Assembly (NCBI GenBank): GCA_003141195.1
Contig: PLLC01000056.1
Span: 19,622 to 73,587 of the forward strand
Direction of reading: 5' to 3'
From: Syntrophaceae bacterium
GTDB taxonomy: Bacteria > Desulfobacterota > Syntrophia > Syntrophales > UBA5619
DNA length: 53,966 nt
Each line of letters starts with the position of its first letter. The stretch's first letter is position 1. Positions 41,961-49,819 of the stretch are shown here, piece by piece. Made by a program: the position numbers and the translations under genes. The notes beneath the pieces were generated by a model. It was not told the origin of the DNA. It saw only the letters and a list, made by a program, of their open reading frames with translations, and searched no databases.

Positions 41961-42794
41961 TCACATGAACCTTGTCTTCGGGTTCCCCAAGGTGCCGCTG
42001 ATAGCCAGCGTCACCCGCTTGTTGCCCTGCATCGGGAGCTCGATCGAGCCGTTCATGTCGATCTGGCTCTCCCGGAAATCGTCGGCAAGCAGGATATTCC
42101 CCTTCAGCGAACAGCGAAGCTTCTCCCCGTTCAGGGTCAGCCCCGTGATCTTCAGGGCGCCGTTCCGGAAACTGATCTTCGCATCGACCTTGTTGAAGTC
42201 GAGCCGGTCGAAACCGAAGAAACTCTCCAGGAGCGGGTAGGTCCCGTTCGTCAGCGTGAAATCGAGGTTTCCCGTTCCGTTATTCAGGGCCTCCGCGGCG
42301 CCGCTGAAGGAGGCCGACCCCTTCAGCGTCCCGGTGATCTGGCGGGACAGGGCGTCGCGGAGCCAGGCGCACTTCTCGATCCGGATCTCCCGGAAATTCG
42401 CCTCCGCCGAGAGCGGTCCCTGAAGGGAAAAAATGTTAGCAAAATCAATGCGTCCTCGGACCTCGCCGCCGTACCCCTCCGCCGTCAGGAGAAATGCGAG
42501 ACGCCCCCGGAGCAGGGAAAGCCAACCGGGCCGGACGCTTAGGCGGTCCGCATGGAGGGTCGCCTCCGGGTGTCCCCGAAAGCCGGCCGTGACATTCTCC
42601 AGAGCGACGCCGGGAGGAATGGCCGGCTGGACCGTGTCGATCGAGAGCAGCATCCGGGGATAGCGGACGGCGGCCATCGCCTTGACGTAATCCGTCACGG
42701 TCTCCCCGGGGAAACGGAGGTAGAGGATCATAACCAGCATGGCGATACCGGCCAGGATGTAACCCGCAATGGCCCGATTCATTCTCAGTCTCAT
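41961..42794 (-). CDS. gspN: Type II secretion protein GspN, 277 aa
   Basis: N-terminal membrane helix (AIAGYILAGIAMLVMILYLR, 8-27) and a beta-rich periplasmic domain with repeating strands (LDFTLTNGTYPLLESFFGFD, GALKITGLTLNGEKLRCSLK, MNGSIELPMQGNKRVTLAIS, SGTLGNPKTRF). This is the pattern of GspN, an accessory T2SS protein distantly like AsmA-type proteins. It begins two bases after the gspM stop. Position after gspL and gspM fits. Confidence 0.85.
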   Translation of the reverse strand: MRLRMNRAIAGYILAGIAMLVMILYLRFPGETVTDYVKAMAAVRYPRMLLSIDTVQPAIPPGVALENVTAGFRGHPEATLHADRLSVRPGWLSLLRGRLAFLLTAEGYGGEVRGRIDFANIFSLQGPLSAEANFREIRIEKCAWLRDALSRQITGTLKGSASFSGAAEALNNGTGNLDFTLTNGTYPLLESFFGFDRLDFNKVDAKISFRNGALKITGLTLNGEKLRCSLKGNILLADDFRESQIDMNGSIELPMQGNKRVTLAISGTLGNPKTRFM

Positions 42795-42796
42795 CT

Positions 42797-43348
42797 TTAG
42801 CGACTCCCCGGGGGCATGGGCTGATAGGTAAATACCTGGATCAGCACGCTCAGGTATTCCGGGCTCTCCTTCATCTTCCCGACGGACATCTTCCGGATCC
42901 GGACCAGATCCTCCCGGGATTCCACCAGATAGAGGAAGTCCGTCAACTGCTTCATCGTCAGCTTGTCCAGCCTCATCTCGACGGCGGTCTCCTCGTAGGC
43001 GCCCTCTGGCGCGGATTTCAGAGGATTGATGGACTTGATGTTCGTTTTCACCCCCGCATCGCCTGCCCGCTTTTCCAGATAGGAGAAAAGGGCGAAGCCC
43101 GGCGGTCGCCGCTCGATCACCCGCCGGATCTCCTCGGAGCGCTGCCGGAGGACGCCGTACTCCACACCGAGGGTCGTAAGCTCGCGGAGGGTCTTTTCGC
43201 TTCCAGCGATCGCGCCGCGCACCTTCTGCCGCGTATCGAAGTAAGGGAAGACGGCAAACTGGACGAGGAGCGCCGCCACCACGAAAACGAGGCCGGCGAT
43301 CACAGTGTATTTCTGACTCTTCGTCAGTTGTTCCCAGAAACGCTTCAT
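42797..43348 (-). CDS. gspM: Type II secretion protein GspM, 183 aa
   Basis: One membrane helix (YTVIAGLVFVVAALLVQFAV, 14-33), a coiled-coil part (about 45-80: GSEKTLRELTTLGVEYGVLR) and a ferredoxin-like C-terminal domain (about 85-180), as in GspM/PilO proteins of the inner-membrane platform. Its ATG overlaps the gspL stop as ATGA. Identity rests on size, topology and place between gspL and gspN. Confidence 0.85.
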   Translation of the reverse strand: MKRFWEQLTKSQKYTVIAGLVFVVAALLVQFAVFPYFDTRQKVRGAIAGSEKTLRELTTLGVEYGVLRQRSEEIRRVIERRPPGFALFSYLEKRAGDAGVKTNIKSINPLKSAPEGAYEETAVEMRLDKLTMKQLTDFLYLVESREDLVRIRKMSVGKMKESPEYLSVLIQVFTYQPMPPGSR

Positions 43349-44877
43349 TTCTTCAATATCATCTTGAGATCGAACTCCACCCCGGTTCCCTGTTTCATGA
43401 GGTTTGTCGATCCGATCGTCACCGTTTTTATGTATTTCGAGTTCGCGAACATCTTCTTGACGGTATCCACGGCATCGAAATTCCGGGCCTCCCCCTTGAG
43501 GCCGACCGCATCCCCGTCCAGGGTAAGCGAAGTCACGAGAAGCTCCGGCGGCACCAGCGCTGAAATCTCCTTGAGGAGGTCGAGCGCCGTCGCCGCCGCG
43601 GTTGCATCGCCCATCCCTGCCGCGAGCTTCTTCGCCTCGGCGATCTTTCCCCGGAGCTGGACCACCGGATCGACAATCCGGGTCGTCTCCGGGTCGATCT
43701 TCCGGAATTCGGCGGTGATCTCCCTCTTCAGTTGGGCGAGGCGGAGACGGGCGCCGTAGTCGTCGAGTCCGAGTTCAATGCCGGCCAGGATCATGATGAT
43801 GAGGACCGCTGCGGCCCCTTTTTTCAGACGTCCGCGGAGCTCCCCATAACCCGCCCGCGCCTCGGACTCCCGCTGACGGAAGTTGAAGCCGCTCCCCTTG
43901 CCCATCGGCCGGGCCGCCAAGGCGAGGGCCTGGTCCAGGATCGCCGGGTCCCACGACGGCCGGAGGGCGGCGGCGATCTCGAAGCCTCCGGACGCGATCA
44001 GGTCCGTACGTTCCACGGAGACGGAAAAGATCCGGGAGAGCCCCTCGGCGATTCCCGGCGTCCGGGCGCCGCCGCCGGTCAGGATGATCCGGGAGGGCGC
44101 CTCGGGGATACTTCCCTGATCGAGGAGAAAGACCTGGGTATTTTTCAGCTCGAAGAGAAACCGGTCGCGGACCTCCCGGACCGCCGCCCCCGCCGCTTCC
44201 GGGAGTTCGCCGCTTTGCTTTATTGCCTCCGCCGCGGTGGAATCGGTCCGCAGGGCCTCGGCGATCGCGCCGGTCGCCGTATCTCCGCCGAAGCGGAAAT
44301 GGCGGATGTGAAAAATCCGACCCTTCCCGGCGAAAATCGCCGTCGCATTCCGGACGCCGATGTCCAAAAGAAGGGCGCACACCGGAAATCCCGGCCGCTG
44401 CAGGAGGAGCGAGACGAGGGGAACGGCATCGATGTCGATCACCGCCGTATCGCGAACATACGGGGCAAGGAGCGCCGTCCGCTCGCCGACGAGCGCGCGG
44501 TCGACGAGGGCCGCAAAGATCTCCGACGGTTCGGCCCGTCTGGTCACCGCGTAATCGATGAAGACCCCGTCGAGGGGCTGCTGGATCAACGGCTCGAGGG
44601 CGAAGGCGAGGGTCTGCCCGATCCGCTTGTCGTCCCGGAAGGGGAGCCGGACGTTCCGGAAGGAGAGCAGGCCCGGGGAAAGCGTTGTCACGCAGACCGC
44701 GCCGCGGAAGGCCTGATCCGCGAAGAGCTGCGCCAGCGCCTCCGGGACGCCCCCCGCCTCATGGATCTCGATCCGGCGGACGCCGAGGATCCGGTGTCCT
44801 CCCCGGAATCCCCGGGAGAGAATCACCGCCTTGACGCTGCCGGCGCCGATGTCGATACCGATAATTTTCTCGGCCAT
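43345..44877 (-). CDS. gspL: Type II secretion protein GspL (PilM-like plus PilN-like), 510 aa
   Basis: Cytoplasmic actin-like domain (about 1-330) with EKIIGIDIGAGSVKAVILSR, LLLDIGVRNATAIFAG and ILTGGGARTPGIAEGL, one membrane helix (AAAVLIIMILAGIELGL, about 352-368) and a periplasmic coiled coil plus ferredoxin-like domain (about 375-510). GspL joins GspE to the platform. ATG 44877 was chosen because the actin-like fold begins there; a longer frame to 45021 reads through an inverted-repeat element and is not believed. The ribosome site is weak (GAGAG), perhaps because the element inserted just upstream. Confidence 0.9.
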   Translation of the reverse strand: MAEKIIGIDIGAGSVKAVILSRGFRGGHRILGVRRIEIHEAGGVPEALAQLFADQAFRGAVCVTTLSPGLLSFRNVRLPFRDDKRIGQTLAFALEPLIQQPLDGVFIDYAVTRRAEPSEIFAALVDRALVGERTALLAPYVRDTAVIDIDAVPLVSLLLQRPGFPVCALLLDIGVRNATAIFAGKGRIFHIRHFRFGGDTATGAIAEALRTDSTAAEAIKQSGELPEAAGAAVREVRDRFLFELKNTQVFLLDQGSIPEAPSRIILTGGGARTPGIAEGLSRIFSVSVERTDLIASGGFEIAAALRPSWDPAILDQALALAARPMGKGSGFNFRQRESEARAGYGELRGRLKKGAAAVLIIMILAGIELGLDDYGARLRLAQLKREITAEFRKIDPETTRIVDPVVQLRGKIAEAKKLAAGMGDATAAATALDLLKEISALVPPELLVTSLTLDGDAVGLKGEARNFDAVDTVKKMFANSKYIKTVTIGSTNLMKQGTGVEFDLKMILKK

Positions 44878-44917
44878 TGCTGACACTCTCGGAAAAGTCG
44901 AAAAACCATGAAACAGG

Positions 44918-45044
44918 GACGGCTTCGTAAAAAGTTCCACAGGCAAGGCGCGCGAATCCTGAGGAGTGAGGCGTACTGTATCGTACGCCGCAACGACGAA
45001 GGATGAAGCGCAACGCAGCATCCGGACTTTTTTACGATGCCGTC
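44918..45044. repeat. 127-bp inverted-repeat element (MITE-like), copy 1
   Basis: Ends GACGGCTTCGTAAAAAG and, inverted, GACGGCATCGTAAAAAAG form terminal inverted repeats of about 20 bp. The interior has a perfect hairpin GCGTACtgtatcGTACGC. About 80 percent alike to copy 2 at 46704-46829 in the same orientation. It fills the gap between the gspK stop and the gspL start. No coding content. Confidence 0.8.
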
Positions 45045-45045
45045 A

Positions 45046-46020
45046 TCAATCCACTTTCCAGGACAGGAGTTTGACCTTTTTCCGGTCCGCCTCTCGCTTG
45101 ACGACGGCGGTGATCTGCTGCGTCATTCTTCCCTGGAGGCCGACGGCCGTGATCCGGAAGGTGTCGCTCAGAACGGAGGTCAGCCCCGCGGGGATGTTCA
45201 GACCGGTCGCCCCCTGGACCCGATTGTACCAAGCGGGATCGGCGAGGTTGTTTTTCTCATCCCGGCGATACTCATCGAGCCGTTCGACTGCATCCTCCGT
45301 CATCTCCGCCGACAGCGCCCGGAGCACCGGTTTCGGGGCGGTGTTGATGTTGATCCTCCCATCGCCGAAGACGGTGAGACACAGGACCAGGCCGGGCGAT
45401 TCCCCCGTGCCGTAAAACAGCTCGCGGGTCACCCCCTTTACCATTAATAATTCCTCAATGCAATCGAGAGGTGCGTTCTTCGCGGCATAGGGTTTCTCAA
45501 GACCCGCGTAGTACCCCCCCTCCGCGCCGCTCCCGGTGACCTCGTCGTCCGTGTCGATCCAATCCTTGATGGCATCGACGACTTCATCGGCCTGATCCTG
45601 GGACAGGCGGAAGTAAGGACCGGTCAGGAGGCGCAGCAGGAGGTCCCGGACAGGCGCGTTGTAACCGTTTCCGCTGACGAGACGGTTGACGGGGATTCTC
45701 CCCCCCTCGTCTTCGATCAGGAGCTTGAAGGAACCGTTGTCGAAGAGCCCCTCGGACTTGAGGGCGAGCATCTCGGTCTTCGCCCAGTCCTCCGTCAGGG
45801 CGTCAAATGGGTTCTTGTCGGCCAGGAGGAGCGCCTCGCCGGCGTAAAATCCCGATTCGGCGACATAACGCATCCGGATGCCGTCGCTCAGGTTGGCCGC
45901 CTCGTAAACCTCGGAGCGTGTGGAGCGGTTCAACTGGATCGTGACCGCCACGATGATGCTGATCATGAGCAATACAAGGATCAGGGCGACGCCCCGCTGG
46001 TTCGACTGATTTGAAATCAT
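45046..46020 (-). CDS. gspK: Type II secretion minor pseudopilin GspK, 324 aa
   Basis: Prepilin N-terminus QRG/VALILVLLMISIIVAV with the hydrophobic helix but no Glu at +5, as expected for GspK. A large periplasmic domain follows (SGFYAGEALLLADKNPFDAL, FKLLIEDEGGRIPVNRLVSG, DWIDTDDEVTGSGAEGGYYA, GRININTAPKPVLRAL). GspK tops the pseudopilus with GspI and GspJ. ATG overlaps the gspJ stop as ATGA. The 3' end abuts the inverted-repeat element. Confidence 0.93.
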   Translation of the reverse strand: MISNQSNQRGVALILVLLMISIIVAVTIQLNRSTRSEVYEAANLSDGIRMRYVAESGFYAGEALLLADKNPFDALTEDWAKTEMLALKSEGLFDNGSFKLLIEDEGGRIPVNRLVSGNGYNAPVRDLLLRLLTGPYFRLSQDQADEVVDAIKDWIDTDDEVTGSGAEGGYYAGLEKPYAAKNAPLDCIEELLMVKGVTRELFYGTGESPGLVLCLTVFGDGRININTAPKPVLRALSAEMTEDAVERLDEYRRDEKNNLADPAWYNRVQGATGLNIPAGLTSVLSDTFRITAVGLQGRMTQQITAVVKREADRKKVKLLSWKVD

Positions 46021-46841
46021 GGTGTAACCACCTGGTTCAGCGGCAAACGCACCCGGGTCGTGAATGGATAGGGCTGTTCCCGGTCCTTCTCGTTCACCAG
46101 GACGAGACGGATCTCGACCATCATGGGGGCCTTCTTTTTCTGCGCCTCGTCGTCCCCGCCGGCGTCCCAGGTTTCGTACTCCTTTCCCGCGCCGTCGTAG
46201 AAACGGTAGGTCAGGGTCTCAATCCGGTCGCACAGGGGAAATCCCCCGGCGGGAGCCTCCTCCTTTCCCGGATCGCGGCGGAGGGAGTCGCTCCGCAAGA
46301 GGGTGTAGCCTTCCTTCTCCGTCCCCTCCTCGACGCCATACTCGATCACGGCGATCCCGGCCGGGGCCTCCTTTTCACCGAAGGCGACGTGGGCCGAGGA
46401 CCGGAAGATCAGGCGCGTGAATTCCCGGTTGCCCAGGCTGTACGGCTTCGCCAGGAAGGTGAACGCCCCTTTCCAGGGGGCGGCCGCCTCCAGGTCCCGG
46501 GTCATCCGCTCCAGGACCGTTCTCGCCATGCTGTAGAGTTCGGCGTCGGTTTCGGTCTCCCGGATGATCCGGAAGGTACCCGTGTAGGAGGCATAAACGG
46601 TCGAAAGGACGATCCCCAGGATGAGAACGGCGATCAGGATCTCGATCAGCGTAAAACCATTTTCCGATGGCCTCGCACAAATTTTCCACGGCCTGTATTT
46701 ACGAACGGCCTCGTAAAAAGCTCCAGGGGCAAGGCGCGCGACTCCTGGGGAATGAGGCGTACTCTTTTGTACGCCGCAACGACGAAGAAGGAAACGCAAC
46801 GCAGCATATGGACTTTTCCCGTGGCCGTTATTTCCCCTCAC
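46017..46841 (-). CDS. gspJ: Type II secretion minor pseudopilin GspJ, with element-encoded leader
   Basis: Prepilin site ENG/FTLIEILIAVLILGIV with Glu at +5, followed by the GspJ-type domain (LYSMARTVLERMTRDLEAAA, LIFRSSAHVAFGEKEAP, ETLTYRFYDGAGKEYETW). The only canonical in-frame start is GTG 46841, which overlaps the gspI stop as GTGA. This puts 62 residues before the cleavage site, where 5-25 is usual, and most of them are coded by inverted-repeat element copy 2. Either this long leader is used, or translation starts at a rare codon after the element, or the gene is impaired. The mature protein looks intact. Confidence 0.85.
   Translation of the reverse strand: MRGNNGHGKSPYAALRFLLRRCGVQKSTPHSPGVARLAPGAFYEAVRKYRPWKICARPSENGFTLIEILIAVLILGIVLSTVYASYTGTFRIIRETETDAELYSMARTVLERMTRDLEAAAPWKGAFTFLAKPYSLGNREFTRLIFRSSAHVAFGEKEAPAGIAVIEYGVEEGTEKEGYTLLRSDSLRRDPGKEEAPAGGFPLCDRIETLTYRFYDGAGKEYETWDAGGDDEAQKKKAPMMVEIRLVLVNEKDREQPYPFTTRVRLPLNQVVTP
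46704..46829. repeat. 126-bp inverted-repeat element (MITE-like), copy 2
   Basis: Ends AACGGCCTCGTAAAAAG and, inverted, AACGGCCACGGGAAAAG. Internal hairpin GCGTACtcttttGTACGC keeps the stem of copy 1 with a different loop. It lies inside the 5' region of gspJ between the gspI stop and the prepilin motif and leaves the frame open. Confidence 0.8.
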
Positions 46842-47233
46842 GGCAGCACCACCTTATAGAGGGTCAGACGATAGGTGTTGCGAACAACCATCCGGCTGTT
46901 GGTCACCGTAAGGACGATCTTTTTCAGGAGGTCGATCTCCGTCTCGCCGATCTCCACCTGCCACTGATAGTCGGGGAAATCATCCCCGAAGTCTCCACTG
47001 CCTGCGGCGACCTCCCGGGGGTCCGCCGCGTCGATCTCCGCCATCCGGCTCTGGGCCAGAAGCGAGGCCGTGGTGAGAAAACGGGAGGAGCCCGCCATCG
47101 AAATGCTCTGGGACTGGGACTGGTAAACGGCGACGAGGGCGATGGCCAGGATCGCCATCGCGATCATGACCTCTAAGAGTGTGAACCCGCCGGGGACGAC
47201 GGCGATCCGCCGCGGCCGTCGGCGGGATTCCAT
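46838..47233 (-). CDS. gspI: Type II secretion minor pseudopilin GspI, 131 aa
   Basis: Leader MESRRRPRRIAVVPGG then FTLLEVMIAMAILAIALVAV with Glu at +5. The remainder (QSRMAEIDAADPREVAAG, YQWQVEIGETEIDLLKKIVL, RNTYRLTLYKVVLP) is GspI-like. ATG 47233 gives a normal 16-residue leader; ATG 47266 is possible. Ribosome site weak, as often in coupled operons. Stop overlaps the GTG of gspJ. Confidence 0.9.
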   Translation of the reverse strand: MESRRRPRRIAVVPGGFTLLEVMIAMAILAIALVAVYQSQSQSISMAGSSRFLTTASLLAQSRMAEIDAADPREVAAGSGDFGDDFPDYQWQVEIGETEIDLLKKIVLTVTNSRMVVRNTYRLTLYKVVLP

Positions 47234-47312
47234 CCGGACCGGCTCATACGCATCAGCGGCGGCCATCAACGGCGCCCCCGCATTTTTCGGCAACCGGACC
47301 GCCGGACGCGGA

Positions 47313-47834
47313 TCAAAGACCGGCGGCACGGTCATCCTCATTGAAGATGAAATCGACATACTTCTCATAGATGCTGACCGCCTGGAGAAAAGGGTTGAAA
47401 ACGAGGGTGAAGGCCCGGTCATCCTTCACCAGATGGACGACGGTGGGTTCCATGTATCCTTTGCGGAAGAAACGGATAGAGGCCTCGCCTTCCGTTTTTC
47501 GGACCTCCTCCGGATGACGGACGTCGGCGATCCGGATCCCCTCGGGGAAGCGGATCGCCCCTTTGCGGATCTCGGCCCGCTTTTCGGCGGTCGTATCGGC
47601 GCTGTAGGTCCAGAAGCCGGGCTGGTTGAGGTCGAGGTGGAGGACGTAATCCAACTGCTCGCGAACCGCCTCGTTTCGCAGTTCGCGGGCGGCGCCGACG
47701 ATCTGCCGGGTCGTCGCCTTGAGGTCGTCGCTGAGCAGGGCATCCCGCACCCGCGGGACGGCGATCAGCAGCATCATCCCGATCAGCAGGACGACCACGG
47801 ACAGTTCGATCAGCGTGTATCCCCGGTCAGTCAC
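47313..47834 (-). CDS. gspH: Type II secretion minor pseudopilin GspH, 173 aa
   Basis: GTG 47834 gives a five-residue leader MTDRG before [20 protein letters not shown] (Glu at +5; Tyr rather than Phe at +1). The C-terminal part carries GspH-type strands ([42 protein letters not shown]). It overlaps the end of gspG by eight bases. Longer upstream frames lie inside gspG and are rejected. Confidence 0.88.
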   Translation of the reverse strand: MTDRGYTLIELSVVVLLIGMMLLIAVPRVRDALLSDDLKATTRQIVGAARELRNEAVREQLDYVLHLDLNQPGFWTYSADTTAEKRAEIRKGAIRFPEGIRIADVRHPEEVRKTEGEASIRFFRKGYMEPTVVHLVKDDRAFTLVFNPFLQAVSIYEKYVDFIFNEDDRAAGL

Positions 47835-48270
47835 TTTCCCAACTGTTGATATCCTTGTTCTTTCCCTCCCCGCCCGCTTCGCCGTCGGCGCCGCGGGAGG
47901 CGAGGTCATAATCCCCGTGGGCGCCGGGGGAGAGATAGACAAAATCGTTGTCCCACGGATCCTTGGGGACCTTGCCCTTTTCGAGGTATCCCCCCTGACG
48001 CCAGTTCTTGAGCGGCGTTCCCACCGCCGGCGCTTCGACCAGGGCCTGGAGCCCCTGTTCCGTCGTGGGGTAGTTCCCGTTGTCGAGCTTGTAGAGCTTC
48101 AGGGCCGTTTCGAGGCTCTCGATCTGTATCAACGCCTTCGCCCGCCGCGCCTCATCCGGCCGCCCCATGATCCTGGGGACGATCAGCCCGGCCAGGATGC
48201 CGAGGATGACGATGACGACCATCAGTTCGATCAGCGTGAAACCCTTCTCGTTGTGCCTTATTTTTCTCAT
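47827..48270 (-). CDS. gspG: Type II secretion major pseudopilin GspG, 147 aa
   Basis: Leader [10 protein letters not shown] then [20 protein letters not shown] with Glu at +5. The GspG core is clear: [57 protein letters not shown], and the calcium-site region [29 protein letters not shown] precedes ATG 48270. Main subunit of the pseudopilus. 17 bases after gspF. Confidence 0.96.
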   Translation of the reverse strand: MRKIRHNEKGFTLIELMVVIVILGILAGLIVPRIMGRPDEARRAKALIQIESLETALKLYKLDNGNYPTTEQGLQALVEAPAVGTPLKNWRQGGYLEKGKVPKDPWDNDFVYLSPGAHGDYDLASRGADGEAGGEGKNKDINSWESD

Positions 48271-48287
48271 GCATTTCTCCTGTCTCT

Positions 48288-49517
48288 TCACCGGACAAGC
48301 TGGTTCATCTCGAAGATGGGGAGCAAAACCGACACGACGATGAACCCGACCACGGCCCCCATCACGAGGATCATCGCCGGCTCTAACAGGGAGGTGACAA
48401 GGATGATGTTGGCCTCCACCTCCTTCTCGTAGGCGTCGGCGACCCGGAAGAGCATCGTCTCCATGTTGCCGCTCTGCTCCCCCACGGATATCATCTCGAC
48501 GGCGATGGGAGGGAAAAACCCGTTCCGGGAGAGGGGGGCGGAGAGACTCTGTCCCTCCTCGACCTCCTTGGCCGCCCGCCGGATCTCCTCCGCAACCAAG
48601 ATGTTGTCCACGACGTTCCTGGCGATCTCCAGCGCCGCGAGGAGCGGCACGCTGCTCTGGAGGAGCGTCCCCAGGGTGCGGCTGAAGCGCGCCACGGCGA
48701 TCTTCCGGTTCAGGCCGCCGAAGAGCGGGGCGTTGAGTTTCAGCCGGTCCCAGAGATGGCGGCCCTGTTCGGTTTTCCGGATCGCATAGCGCAAGCCGAC
48801 GATGCCGGCGAACAGGATGAGCGCGATGATCCACCAGAGGGATTTCAGAAAACCGCTCACGACGATCAGAAAGACGGTGATCCCCGGCAGCGTCTGGTGC
48901 ATCTCCCGGAAGATGTTCGTGATATTTGGCACGACGAAGGTGACCAGAAAGAACAGGACGCCGCTCCCGATGAAGAACATGAAGATCGGGTAGGCGAGCG
49001 CCGACCGGATTTTCGTTTTCAAGGCCTGCTGGCCTTCCTGGAAATCGGCCAGCCGATCGAGGACGAGGTTGATCGTCCCCGACGCCTCCCCCGCCCGGAC
49101 CATGTTGACGTAAAAAGGGGGAAAGATCCGCGGGAAATGGGACATGCTCTGGGTCAGGCTGTTCCCCTCGTTGACCTCCTCCCGGATCTGGGCGAGCGTC
49201 GTCTTGAGAAGGGGATTCCGGATCTGGGCGACGAGCGCCGAAAGGGAAGGCACAAGCGGCAGCCCCGCCCCGAGAAGCGTCGCAAGCTGCCTCGTCATCA
49301 GGGCCAGTTCCTGGAGGCCGACCCTCCGGAAGAGATGGATCGCGCCCCCCCGCGCGGCCGTTTCCTCCCGCTTCCGGTCGGAGGCCTCGGAGAGCTCCAC
49401 GGGGAAGACGTCCGTCTCGCGGAGTTTTTGCCGTGCGGCGGCGACGCTTCCGGCATCGACGATCCCCTTCCTCCTGCGGCCGCCGACATCGAGGGCTATG
49501 TATTCATAAACCGGCAT
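48288..49517 (-). CDS. gspF: Type II secretion inner-membrane protein GspF, 409 aa
   Basis: Starts [20 protein letters not shown], typical GspF. Two T2SSF domains (about 70-195 and 275-395) with membrane helices near 170-195, 220-245 and 380-400 ([20 protein letters not shown]). Signatures [20 protein letters not shown] and [20 protein letters not shown] are the duplicated GEASG/GEQSG motifs. Platform protein contacting GspE. First gene of the fourteen-gene T2SS operon; no prepilin peptidase gene (gspO) is in the window. Confidence 0.95.
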   Translation of the reverse strand: MPVYEYIALDVGGRRRKGIVDAGSVAAARQKLRETDVFPVELSEASDRKREETAARGGAIHLFRRVGLQELALMTRQLATLLGAGLPLVPSLSALVAQIRNPLLKTTLAQIREEVNEGNSLTQSMSHFPRIFPPFYVNMVRAGEASGTINLVLDRLADFQEGQQALKTKIRSALAYPIFMFFIGSGVLFFLVTFVVPNITNIFREMHQTLPGITVFLIVVSGFLKSLWWIIALILFAGIVGLRYAIRKTEQGRHLWDRLKLNAPLFGGLNRKIAVARFSRTLGTLLQSSVPLLAALEIARNVVDNILVAEEIRRAAKEVEEGQSLSAPLSRNGFFPPIAVEMISVGEQSGNMETMLFRVADAYEKEVEANIILVTSLLEPAMILVMGAVVGFIVVSVLLPIFEMNQLVR

Positions 49518-49819
49518 GAATGATCAGATCCCTTTTCCCCGTCGTTTTGTTCTTTTCTACCACACTGCCGGTACGATTTCAAGGACGCCAATTTTTACGA
49601 GTCTTTTTTTGTCGGATCGGCGGCCTAGACCCCACGGGTAATTCAGGCACCGGCGAACGGGGCGGGATCGCCATCGGCTGGCGTTGATCCTGCCATAGCG
49701 AACATCGGTTTCCGGGGCCATCGCCAATGACGGGCTGCGCATGCTGCAAAGCACCCTTTCTAAAGCGGACCCCTCTATGCTATGAGGGGGCAGCATTGAT
49801 GCAGAAAGGTGGACAAAAC
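49518..49819. other. Divergent intergenic region between gspF and tex
   Basis: About 300 bp between two divergent starts, so it should hold both promoters. No clear -35/-10 pair, hairpin or gene could be made out. An in-frame ATG at 49727 would extend tex into it but has no ribosome site and gives a Cys-rich, non-family N-terminus. Confidence 0.5.
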
